This document shows positions 1 through 5,893 of a stretch of 8,871 nt of DNA, one piece after another. A model generated the notes under the pieces. It searched no databases. It saw only the letters and a program-made list of their open reading frames with translations, and had not been told where the DNA came from. Where the stretch lies: NCBI GenBank assembly GCA_030642425.1, contig DAOWNU010000052.1, forward strand, positions 1 through 8,871. The letters run 5' to 3'. The stretch is from a bacterium (lineage in GTDB: Bacteria; UBP14; UBA6098). Position 1 is the stretch's first letter. Every line of letters starts with the position of its first letter. The translations under genes were made by a program, and so were the position numbers.

Positions 1-146
1 TAACGAATAGATCGTCCATTGTAACGAATAGATCGTCCATTTGAAAGAACAGATCGTCCATTCGAACGAACAGATTGTCTATTGGAACGAATAGATTGCT
101 TAAATGAACACGTAGATTGCCCGAACGAACGCGTAGATTCATCACC
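1..146. repeat. Degenerate 21-bp tandem array (left-edge truncated)
   Basis: About seven consecutive units with a 21-bp period can be aligned: 1-20 (cut by the window edge), 21-41, 42-62, 63-83, 84-104, 105-125 and 126-146. The shared core is close to GAACGAAyAGATyGTCC. The first three units are nearly identical and the later ones drift progressively, so the array decays rightwards and probably continues to the left of the window. Because 21 is a multiple of three, one plus frame stays open from base 25 and would read as a heptapeptide repeat resembling ERTDRPF. That frame has TAA at position 22 and runs on antisense into pckA, so I do not call it a gene. Period and alignment are seen directly; function is unknown. 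Confidence 0.85.
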
Positions 147-192
147 CGGAATCGCTTTTTTCGGGGGAAACCACATCGATTGCACTCAACAG

Positions 193-225
193 AAAAGCCC
201 CGACAGATATTGCCGGGGCTTTTTT
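193..225. terminator. Bidirectional intrinsic terminator at the 3' end of pckA
   Basis: A hairpin with GC-rich stem AAAAGCCCCG (193-202) pairing with CGGGGCTTTT (214-223) encloses a small loop that can extend by two further pairs. It is followed by T-run 220-225 on the plus strand. The matching A-run 193-196 becomes a T-run on the minus strand. It lies about 20 bp past the pckA stop, so its minus-strand activity would end pckA. The plus-strand activity would stop any transcript arriving from the repeat array at the left edge. Confidence 0.9.
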
Positions 226-246
226 AGACGTATCGATATTGCAGAA

Positions 247-1890
247 TCAGATGCCGGGGCATTGCGCGACAATAGCCGAATCGAGGCCCTTGTCTCTGTA
301 AGCCTTGTTGAAATATGCGAGGAAATCCTCGCTCAATTTCCGCGCGCGGAGATCGTAATCGTCCTTGTCCGCCCACGTGTTTCTCGGCCAGAGGACTTCC
401 GCCGGGACGCCTGGACAGGTTGTCGGCACGAAAACCTTGAATAGCGTGTCCTGCTTATACTCGACATCTTTCAGCGCGCCGGATATCGCGGCCTCGACCA
501 TCGCGCGCGTTAGGTCGATATCCATCCGCTTGCCGACACCGAAAGGCCCGCCGCTCCAGCCCGTGTTCACAAGATAGACCGTGGTTCCGTGCTCGCGCAT
601 TCTCCCGCCGAGCATCGAGGCATAGTCGTCCGGGTTGCGCGGCATGAAAGGCTGGCCGAAAAACCGGCTGAACGTCGAAACCGGCTCGACAATGCCGGTC
701 TCCGTGCCGGCGAGTTTGCTCGTGTAACCCATCAGGAACCAGAACATCGCCTGCTCCGGAGTGAGTTTCGAGACCGGCGGCAGGATACCATTGGCGTCCG
801 CGGTGAGGAACAGGATCGTTTTCGGATGGCCGGAAACGGAGCTTGGCTTAATATTGGTAAGATAGCGAAGCGGGTAGCTCGCGCGCGAGTTCGGCGTGAT
901 ACGGTCGTCGTAGAAATCGAAAATGCCGTTCGGATAGACCATCGCGTTCTCGACTATCGCGCCGTGTTCGAGATAGTTGTCGTCGTGCAAAATGGCGTTG
1001 TAAATCTCCGGCTCCTTTTTGCTCGACAGGTCGATCAGCTTGGCATAACATCCGTTCTCGAAATTCGCGATACCCCTTTCCGACCAGCCGTGTTCGTCGT
1101 CGCCGAGAAGCGCCCTGCCGGGGTCGGCCGAGAGCGTCGTTTTGCCGGTGCCGGAAAGCCCGAGGAGCAGCGCGCAATCGCCGCTCTCGCCCTCGTTTGC
1201 GGAGCAATGCAAGGGCAGAATGCCCTCGCCGGGGAGCATGTAGTTCATAACCGTGAACATGAGCTTTTTCACGCTGCCGCCGTAAGCCGAACCGACAATC
1301 ACACCGAGCCTGCGGTCGAAATCCATCGCGACAATCATGTCGGAGGTTTTGCCGTCGGGGAGGACACGCAGGCGGCCCGCATAGCGCTCCGGGTCGAGTT
1401 TGTCGTATGGAACGACGATCAGGTTGAACGGGTTATCGGCGAAAATGCTTCGGTTCAATTCCTCCGGCACGGGGCGGAACATGTTGTCGGTGAAAAGGGC
1501 GGTCAAAGCCTGATCGGTCACGGCCCGCACGGGGAGAGCGTAGGCGGGATCGGCGCCGATAACCCTGTCCGTAACGTATATCCGGTCTTTTTCGGCGATC
1601 ATATCGAGCGCGTCCGCCATCGCCATATCGAACGTCGTTTCATCGATAGGGATATTGTTCGGGCTGTCCCAATCGATATTGGCCTCGCTCTCCGGCCTTC
1701 GGACAATCACCGTGTCTTTCGGGCTTCTGCCGGTGGATTCGCGTGGCGTCCATGTCGCCAGAGCGCCGTGTCGCGAGACGATACATTCGCCGCGCCCGAC
1801 AGCCTCACGGATCATAAAATCCCGAGGGGGGTTCGCTTTGACATCCGAATGCCCTTTCACCACTTCCGAAATTTTCTTTTTCCAATCCAT
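247..1890 (-). CDS. pckA: ATP-dependent phosphoenolpyruvate carboxykinase
   Basis: Cytosolic enzyme converting oxaloacetate plus ATP to phosphoenolpyruvate, ADP and CO2 (EC 4.1.1.49), the entry step of gluconeogenesis; it can run in reverse in fermenting anaerobes. The 547-residue product matches the usual length (about 540). Visible signature elements are GRSPKD around residues 54-59 (substrate-binding Arg55), YGGSVKK around 203-209 (metal and substrate Lys), LHCSAN with His228, the P-loop GLSGTGKTT at 244-252, the kinase-2 motif LLGDDEHGW at 261-269 with Asp264/Asp265, and NSRASYP with Arg336. These identify the ATP type, not the GTP type. The ATG at 1888-1890 is chosen because AGGAGA (1895-1900, minus strand) sits four bases upstream. 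The gene is monocistronic here: it has its own promoter (1929-1957) and terminator (193-225), and it is divergent from the peptidase operon. No key residue is missing and I see no frameshift. Confidence 0.97.
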   Translation of the reverse strand: MDWKKKISEVVKGHSDVKANPPRDFMIREAVGRGECIVSRHGALATWTPRESTGRSPKDTVIVRRPESEANIDWDSPNNIPIDETTFDMAMADALDMIAEKDRIYVTDRVIGADPAYALPVRAVTDQALTALFTDNMFRPVPEELNRSIFADNPFNLIVVPYDKLDPERYAGRLRVLPDGKTSDMIVAMDFDRRLGVIVGSAYGGSVKKLMFTVMNYMLPGEGILPLHCSANEGESGDCALLLGLSGTGKTTLSADPGRALLGDDEHGWSERGIANFENGCYAKLIDLSSKKEPEIYNAILHDDNYLEHGAIVENAMVYPNGIFDFYDDRITPNSRASYPLRYLTNIKPSSVSGHPKTILFLTADANGILPPVSKLTPEQAMFWFLMGYTSKLAGTETGIVEPVSTFSRFFGQPFMPRNPDDYASMLGGRMREHGTTVYLVNTGWSGGPFGVGKRMDIDLTRAMVEAAISGALKDVEYKQDTLFKVFVPTTCPGVPAEVLWPRNTWADKDDYDLRARKLSEDFLAYFNKAYRDKGLDSAIVAQCPGI

Positions 1891-1928
1891 GGCTTCTCCT
1901 AAGTTTATTTGTTTTCAATCGCGTTGAA

Positions 1929-1957
1929 ATGATAGTCAGGCGCATCTTATTTGTCAA
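1929..1957 (-). promoter_or_regulatory. Sigma-70-type promoter of pckA
   Basis: On the minus strand a perfect -35 TTGACA (1952-1957) is followed by a 17-bp spacer and a -10 TATCAT (1929-1934, five of six consensus bases). The predicted transcript start is near 1922, giving a leader of about 30 nt with the AGGAGA ribosome binding site. This is one of the best consensus matches in the window. I see no clear operator palindrome overlapping it. Confidence 0.85.
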
Positions 1958-1992
1958 AGGAAATTTTTTCGCCGCACCGCTCTATGGTTTAG

Positions 1993-2040
1993 TGTAAGGT
2001 GCAGGCGCTCCGCGTCCATCGTGTTGTTCTTTACATTTTT
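1993..2040. repeat. Imperfect nested hairpin with trailing T-run
   Basis: The outer arms TGTAA (1993-1997) and TTACA (2031-2035) enclose an inner stem GGCGC (2004-2008) with GCGTC (2012-2016, one G-T pair). Five T residues follow at 2036-2040. It has a terminator-like shape on the plus strand, but no plus-strand gene lies upstream. It is more likely part of the palindromic repeat cluster that continues to 2144. Confidence 0.4.
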
Positions 2041-2058
2041 TATATTTCGTAGAGTCGG

Positions 2059-2144
2059 GTTCCCTTCGACTCCGCTCAGGGAACGCGAAATACCGGTCGT
2101 TGAGCGGAGCCGAAACGACGAACGGGCGCGCCACCGTCGCGCCC
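2059..2144. repeat. Palindromic intergenic repeat cluster (REP-like)
   Basis: Three hairpins lie side by side. GTTCCCT/AGGGAAC (about 2059-2065 and 2078-2084) encloses TCGACTCCGCTC. GTCGTT/AACGAC encloses the reverse complement of nearly the same core (2101-2113 matches 2066-2078 inverted at 12 of 13 bases). GGGCGCG (2124-2130) pairs perfectly with CGCGCCC (2138-2144) over a 7-nt loop. Cores of this kind are familiar to me as dispersed intergenic repeats in metagenome-derived genomes; that is recollection, not a search. No protein is supported here, and the 61-residue minus-strand reading frame across it is a by-product of the repeat. Confidence 0.7.
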
Positions 2145-2224
2145 CTACGGGAATTTATAACCTCCACAACCCGCGGGGGATAATAATCGTTTGCGCGGGA
2201 GAAATAAGAAGGTATTGTGTAAAA

Positions 2225-2240
2225 GGTAATAGGTAATAGG
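2225..2240. repeat. Short 7-bp direct repeat (GGTAATA)
   Basis: Two adjacent copies of GGTAATA are followed by a third GG. Nothing else recognisable lies between the palindromic cluster and the hairpin at 2278. Its meaning is unknown and it may simply be slippage. Confidence 0.45.
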
Positions 2241-2277
2241 CCCCCTTCCCTGCACCGGGGCGAAAATTGTGAATTTG

Positions 2278-2301
2278 AACAAGGGGTTGTTACCCCTTGT
2301 T
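2278..2301. repeat. Perfect 10-bp hairpin with a TGTT loop
   Basis: AACAAGGGGT (2278-2287) pairs perfectly with ACCCCTTGTT (2292-2301) across the four-base loop TGTT. There is no T-run immediately after it on either strand, so it is not a standard intrinsic terminator. It sits about 50 bp before the 21-bp array and does not end any visible gene. It could be a dispersed palindromic repeat, a protein-binding site, or the relic of a terminator. Confidence 0.75.
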
Positions 2302-2332
2302 GACGCCCATTTTACCGTAAGTTCTTTGTAAT

Positions 2333-2605
2333 CAATGAATTAAACGCGTTGCAATGTCCATAAATAGCGATGCAGAGACCGAAATGAGCAAAACATTATC
2401 AGGAATGAGCGGCGCAGTCAAGAAATGTAGCGACGCAATGGCCAAATGTAGCAAAACATTATCAGAACATCGCGTCGCAGTCAAGAAAAATCGCGCTGCA
2501 ATAACCAAATGTAGCAAAACATTATCAGAATGTAGCGGCGCAGTCAAGAAATGTAGCGCCGCAATAACCAAAAATCGCTCCGCAGAATCCAAAAGTCGGC
2601 TACGC
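2333..2605. repeat. 21-bp tandem array with a 63-bp higher-order period
   Basis: Twelve 21-bp units run from 2354 to 2605, with a decayed thirteenth at 2333-2353. The pattern is two variable codons, then AAA or GAA, then a six-base cassette (mostly TGTAGC, AATCGC, ATGAGC or CATCGC), one variable codon, and GCA or ACA. Units group in threes, giving three copies of a 63-bp super-repeat at 2396-2458, 2459-2521 and 2522-2584. In the plus frame starting at ATG 2354 the array reads as stop-free heptapeptides such as SGAVKKC and SAAITKN. That ATG has no ribosome binding site, and the neighbouring unit to the left carries TGA in frame at 2336. The minus strand is also open over 93 codons. I therefore annotate a repeat, not a protein. 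Confidence 0.85.
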
Positions 2606-2664
2606 GCGGACATTGCGGAGCGAAAAACCGGCGCTGCAGAACGCCAAATCGAAAGGGAATCACG

Positions 2665-2853
2665 ATGCTTAAAAACAACAGCTTTACACGCGATGACGAC
2701 AATGCAAGGCGCGAACGGCTCGTCCTGTTTTCCGCTAATATCGGCGATTTTGCCGTCGAATTCGGCCTTTCAGTCGATAAACTCGCCGCCTCGGAAGGCG
2801 CCTTCGCCCTGTGGGTCGATCCATTCGCCTCAAAGTTTGAGGATGGGTTATGA
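2665..2853 (+). CDS. Small hypothetical protein, possibly a truncated gene remnant
   Basis: A 62-residue reading frame starts at ATG 2665, with AAAGGGA (2652-2658) six bases upstream, which is a good ribosome binding site. Codons favour C and G in third positions like the neighbouring genes, so this frame is preferred over the competing frame that extends through it from the repeat array. The product begins MLKNNSFTR and continues with an amphipathic stretch (LVLFSANIGDFAVEFGLS) ending near LWVDPFA. This recalls the N-terminal part of a poorly characterised bacterial family with a pattern like W-x-x-NF ... G ... W-x-x-Y and usually well over 100 residues. That resemblance is from memory and weak. 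If right, the frame is a 5' fragment cut short at the TGA at 2851. A hairpin (2821-2846) overlaps its last codons. There is no signal peptide or membrane segment. Function unknown. Confidence 0.45.
   Translation: MLKNNSFTRDDDNARRERLVLFSANIGDFAVEFGLSVDKLAASEGAFALWVDPFASKFEDGL
2821..2846. repeat. Hairpin at the 3' end of the small ORF
   Basis: CCTCAA (2828-2833) pairs with TTGAGG (2837-2842) over a three-base loop, and the flanking CCAT (2821-2824) pairs with ATGG (2843-2846). No T-run follows, so termination would be weak at best. It overlaps the last codons of the 62-residue frame and lies about 55 bp before the operon promoter. Confidence 0.5.
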
Positions 2854-2899
2854 TATTACGCAGTTTTCCCGAAAAAATTCGCCCCTCCAAATAAGAATA

Positions 2900-2928
2900 T
2901 TGACTTATGCCTCCCGCGAGTATAAGAT
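2900..2928 (+). promoter_or_regulatory. Probable promoter of the peptidase operon, close to leaderless
   Basis: TTGACT (2900-2905, five of six -35 consensus bases) is followed by a 17-bp spacer and TAAGAT (2923-2928). Read as TATAAG (2921-2926), the -10 has a 15-bp spacer instead. Either reading puts the expected transcript start at about 2932-2935, on or beside the ATG at 2935. The only purine-rich candidate ribosome binding site, AGGGG (2929-2933), lies one base before the ATG, too close for normal pairing. The first gene may therefore be translated from a leaderless mRNA. Confidence 0.6.
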
Positions 2929-2934
2929 AGGGGC

Positions 2935-4218
2935 ATGAAAAACGAATATAGAAAAACAACTCTCGACAACGGACTGCGGGTGCTGTCCCTACCCGCGGAG
3001 GGCAGGGCCGGAGTGGCTATCGGCGTTTGGATCGACGCCGGCAGCCGGGACGACCCTTCGGGACGGGAGGGAATGGCGCATCTGACCGAGCACCTTATGT
3101 TCAAGGGCACGGAGAAGCGCACGGCTCTTCAGATTTCGCGGGAATTGGAGCGAGTCGGCGGCAGCGGCGACGCATACACTTCACGCGAGGAGACCTGTTA
3201 CTACGCCTATCTTCCGGGGGAGCATCTCCCGCTTGCGCTCGATATTATCGGCGATATGATCGCCCACTCGAAATTCGAGGGGGAAGTTTTTCAACGGGAG
3301 ATTCGGGTCGTTCTGGAGGAGATGGCCGAGATCGACGATTCCACTCAGGAAACCGCGCACGAGCAGTTCCCAAAAATGCTTTTCGGCGATCATCCTCTGG
3401 GGGCGGCGATAATCGGCCTTCCGCACACTGTCGGCGTGATCACGCCGGACGAGATAAAGGGATTTCTCCGGGAGAACTACACCTCGAATAATACCGTGGT
3501 TGCGGCGGCGGGCAATGTCGATCACGACACGCTTCTTGCGCTGTCGAACCGATTTATCAAGCTGCCGAAAAGCGCGGGCAATTCGGGGCGGGTTCCGCCG
3601 GAGGCAATCCCCATGAACAAGATGAGATTCCTACACAGGGAGTCTTCGCAGGTCAATATCGTTCTCGGCGGCCGGACTTTCGCTTTCGAGGATATGAGGC
3701 GATATCCGCTTGCCGTCCTGAATAAGGTCCTCGGCGGCGGCGCTTCGAGCCTGCTTTTTCAGCGTATCCGTGAGGATTATGGTATAGGTTACAACGTTCA
3801 TTCATTCATCGAATATTACCACGACGCTGGCTTGTGGGGCGTTTTCGCCGCTGTGGAGCGGAAAAACGTGACGGTTTTTTTCAGGCTGTTGAAAGAGATA
3901 CTCAACGACCTTTCGGAAAAGGGGATCGAGGAGGAAACGCTTAATAATATCGTGTCGGGGCTTTCCGGCAGGCTTCGTCTCCAGAAAGACGCTATCAGCG
4001 CGCCGCTCAATCGTCTGGCGGAGAACGAGTTGCAGTTGGGCAGATACATTCCTGTCGAGGAGAGCCTCGGGAATCTCCGAAAGGTGACGGTGGAAGAAAT
4101 ACGGAAACTGGCACGCAAATTGTTCGATCCTTCGACTATCTCCGGTGTCGCGGTCGGGCCTGTAGATAATAAATATTGTCCCGATTGGCTCACTCCGGGG
4201 AGGGAAGCGTCGATATGA
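2935..4218 (+). CDS. M16 family zinc metallopeptidase (processing-peptidase-like)
   Basis: The 427-residue protein is of the M16B type, related to mitochondrial processing peptidase beta and Bacillus YmxG, and would cleave peptides or short proteins in a closed chamber formed by paired domains. The inverted zinc motif HLTEH is at residues 49-53 (His49, Glu52, His53), and the distal zinc ligand is most likely Glu129 in VLEEM, 76 residues after His53 as in the family. The C-terminal half has the conserved Arg/Tyr segment RIREDYGIGY near 282-291, so both halves of the fold are present. No signal peptide is seen, so a cytoplasmic location is inferred. It is the first gene of the operon, and its TGA overlaps the dut start by four bases, implying translational coupling. 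M16 genes lying beside dut are, as I recall, a recurring arrangement in bacteria. The physiological substrate cannot be read from sequence. Confidence 0.93.
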   Translation: MKNEYRKTTLDNGLRVLSLPAEGRAGVAIGVWIDAGSRDDPSGREGMAHLTEHLMFKGTEKRTALQISRELERVGGSGDAYTSREETCYYAYLPGEHLPLALDIIGDMIAHSKFEGEVFQREIRVVLEEMAEIDDSTQETAHEQFPKMLFGDHPLGAAIIGLPHTVGVITPDEIKGFLRENYTSNNTVVAAAGNVDHDTLLALSNRFIKLPKSAGNSGRVPPEAIPMNKMRFLHRESSQVNIVLGGRTFAFEDMRRYPLAVLNKVLGGGASSLLFQRIREDYGIGYNVHSFIEYYHDAGLWGVFAAVERKNVTVFFRLLKEILNDLSEKGIEEETLNNIVSGLSGRLRLQKDAISAPLNRLAENELQLGRYIPVEESLGNLRKVTVEEIRKLARKLFDPSTISGVAVGPVDNKYCPDWLTPGREASI

Positions 4219-4661
4219 CCGAAAAGCCGCATGTGAAAATAAAGATTTTGCGGGATGGCGCTGTCCCGCCGGGGATAATGAGCGCGCATTCCGCCGGCGC
4301 CGATCTCTCCGCTTGTATCGGGGAGAATATCGATATCGGGCCGGGCGAATGGCGCAAAATCCCCACCGGCCTGTCTTTCGAGATTCCGGCCGGTTTCGAG
4401 GGCGAAATCCGCCCGAGGAGCGGCCTCGCGGCAAAATATGGGATCACGTTGCTCAATTCGCCGGGGACTATCGACGCCGATTACAGGGGCGAGGTGAATG
4501 TGATAGTCGTGAACCACGGCAAGGGGCCGTTCACGATAGCAAACGGCGACAGAATCGCTCAAATCCTGATAAGGCCGATTTCCAGAGCGGAATTTGAAAT
4601 TGTGGAGGAACTCACCGAAACGACCCGTGGCGAAGGCGGGTTCGGAAGTTCCGGCAGATGA
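4215..4661 (+). CDS. dut: Deoxyuridine 5'-triphosphate nucleotidohydrolase (dUTPase)
   Basis: Hydrolyses dUTP to dUMP and pyrophosphate (EC 3.6.1.23), keeping uracil out of DNA and supplying dUMP for thymidylate synthesis; the family is a cytosolic homotrimer. All five trimeric dUTPase motifs are present in the 148-residue product: AGADL (27-31), RPRSGLA (66-72), GTIDADYRGE (84-93, catalytic Asp87), GDRIAQ (111-116) and the C-terminal P-loop-like RGEGGFGSSG (138-147). The ATG at 4215 is preferred over an upstream TTG at 4176 because it gives the normal length, forms an ATGA overlap with the M16 stop, and has a GGGAGGGA stretch about ten bases upstream (4198-4205). Standard length and intact motifs give high confidence. 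It is the only non-peptidase in the operon. Confidence 0.97.
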   Translation: MTEKPHVKIKILRDGAVPPGIMSAHSAGADLSACIGENIDIGPGEWRKIPTGLSFEIPAGFEGEIRPRSGLAAKYGITLLNSPGTIDADYRGEVNVIVVNHGKGPFTIANGDRIAQILIRPISRAEFEIVEELTETTRGEGGFGSSGR

Positions 4662-4666
4662 ACCGT

Positions 4667-4672
4667 AAGGAG
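4667..4672 (+). promoter_or_regulatory. Ribosome binding site deciding a TTG start
   Basis: AAGGAG lies five bases before TTG 4678. No in-frame ATG is near the beginning of the M28 domain, and ATG 4658 is in another frame. This site therefore supports TTG as the true start of the M28 gene. Confidence 0.75.
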
Positions 4673-4677
4673 CCGGA

Positions 4678-5892
4678 TTGTTCGAGACACTGAAAAAGAT
4701 CGCGTTCGAGAGGGTCGGCGGGACGGAGGAAGAGCTTAGGGCGCTCGGGATTCTCGCCGATGAGATACGCAAGCGCGGACTCGAGCCGAAACTCGAGCCG
4801 TTCGAGGTGAAAACATTCCGCGCGGGCAAGGGCACGGTGGAATTGGCCGGAGACCCGCCGGTCGGTTTCGATGTAAATCCGGTCGGCCTGTCCGGATCGT
4901 GCGATATCACCGGCAGGGCGCAATATATCGAGCCTGCGAAGCTGGATTATGCCCGATGCGAACCGGGGTGTATCGTCCTTCTGCCGCCGCATTTGAATTA
5001 TGACATTTACCGGAACCTCGTGAGGTTGAAGGTCGCCGGTTTTCTCCTCGTCCACAACCCCGGCAAAACCCCGGGATTCCCGATAATCCGGCACGCCTTT
5101 ATCGAGAAATTCGGGAAAATCCCCGGAGCCGTGATAAGCTACGAGGGCGGCCGGAAAATAATATCCCGCAAGGACGCTGTTGTTCGACTTCACACCGAGC
5201 AGGAGGAATTTGTCGGCACAAGCCATAATCTTTTGGCCGTTATCCCCGGCGAGAACGAAGACGAGGAGATAATCCTCGGCGCGCACGCCGACAGCGTGGC
5301 AAGCTCCCCCGGCGCGGTGGACAACGGCTCCGGCTGTGTCGAACTTCTCGGCCTGCTGGGACATTTTGCGAAAAACAAGCCCGTGCGGACGCTGCGTTTC
5401 TGTTTCTTCGGGAGCGAGGAACTCGGCCTGCTGGGCAGCAGGGAATATGTCCGGGCGCACGAGAGCGAACTCGGCAAGGTCCGCCTGATGATAAATCTCG
5501 ACCTCGGCGGCGATATTTTCGGCGAGAACAGGGTAATAATCACCGGCTCCAATGAATTGACCAACTATATCGACTCGCGCAACAAACTGCGCGGCATGGG
5601 ATTACGCGTTACAAGAGGAATTTATTCCAGCGACAATATGCCTTTCGCACGGGCGGGGATTCCCGCGATAAGTTTCGGCAGATCGGGACTGGGCGCTTCG
5701 ATGGGCCATTCCGCCGACGACGATATCCGCAATGTCAACGAGGCCTCTCTGCGCTCGATGGCCAATATCGCCCTTGCCTTTGCCGGGGAAATGGCCGATG
5801 CCGAAGTTTTCCCGTTCGAGCGCAAGGTGCCGGATGATATTAAGGATGAGATAGAAAAATATTTCCGCGAACGATCCGGTGATGGGGCGTGA
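4678..5892 (+). CDS. M28 family zinc aminopeptidase with PA-like insert
   Basis: The 404-residue protein has the co-catalytic two-zinc signature of M28: GAHADS with His203 and Asp205 (about residues 202-206), AVDNGSG with bridging Asp215, GSEELG with Glu247/Glu248, LDLGGD with Asp275, and MGHSADD with His344. Residues about 50-180 precede the catalytic core and resemble a protease-associated (PA) domain inserted as in other M28B-like enzymes, and may gate substrate access. There is no signal peptide, unlike many secreted M28 enzymes, so I infer a cytoplasmic peptidase removing N-terminal residues from peptides. It starts at TTG 4678 with AAGGAG upstream. It sits 16 bp after dut, and its TGA is one base before the next gene's ATG. 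The C-terminal tail after residue 380 is charged and probably helical. Exact specificity is unknown. Confidence 0.88.
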   Translation: MFETLKKIAFERVGGTEEELRALGILADEIRKRGLEPKLEPFEVKTFRAGKGTVELAGDPPVGFDVNPVGLSGSCDITGRAQYIEPAKLDYARCEPGCIVLLPPHLNYDIYRNLVRLKVAGFLLVHNPGKTPGFPIIRHAFIEKFGKIPGAVISYEGGRKIISRKDAVVRLHTEQEEFVGTSHNLLAVIPGENEDEEIILGAHADSVASSPGAVDNGSGCVELLGLLGHFAKNKPVRTLRFCFFGSEELGLLGSREYVRAHESELGKVRLMINLDLGGDIFGENRVIITGSNELTNYIDSRNKLRGMGLRVTRGIYSSDNMPFARAGIPAISFGRSGLGASMGHSADDDIRNVNEASLRSMANIALAFAGEMADAEVFPFERKVPDDIKDEIEKYFRERSGDGA

Positions 5893-5893
5893 T

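Noticed and set aside
1..146. CRISPR array
   Set aside because: Units are contiguous, with no unique spacers and a 21-bp period, and no cas genes are present. The same applies to 2333-2605.
82..444. 120-codon plus-strand frame across the left array and the pckA 3' end
   Set aside because: It starts inside the 21-bp repeat, crosses a strong terminator, and then runs antisense to pckA. It has no ribosome binding site and no family resemblance.
589..1902. 437-codon plus-strand frame opposite pckA
   Set aside because: It is the antisense shadow of a gene with full catalytic motifs. Its length reflects the GC-rich codon pattern of pckA.
2300..2332. Promoter before the second array (TTGACG with TGTAAT)
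   Set aside because: The spacing of 21 bp between the hexamers is too long, and TTGACG overlaps the hairpin arm.
2332..2613. 93-codon minus-strand frame through the second array
   Set aside because: A 21-bp period keeps any stop-free frame open, so length is not evidence of coding. There is no start signal or recognisable domain.
2354..2938. 194-codon plus frame starting in the 63-bp repeat and reaching the M16 start
   Set aside because: The ATG has no ribosome binding site. The first part is repeat, the second part competes with a better-supported frame at 2665, and the end overlaps the operon promoter.
5879..5893. Earlier GTG/ATG starts for the secreted protease
   Set aside because: They would add residues before a signal peptide that is already complete from ATG 5894, and they overlap the M28 coding end without a better ribosome binding site.
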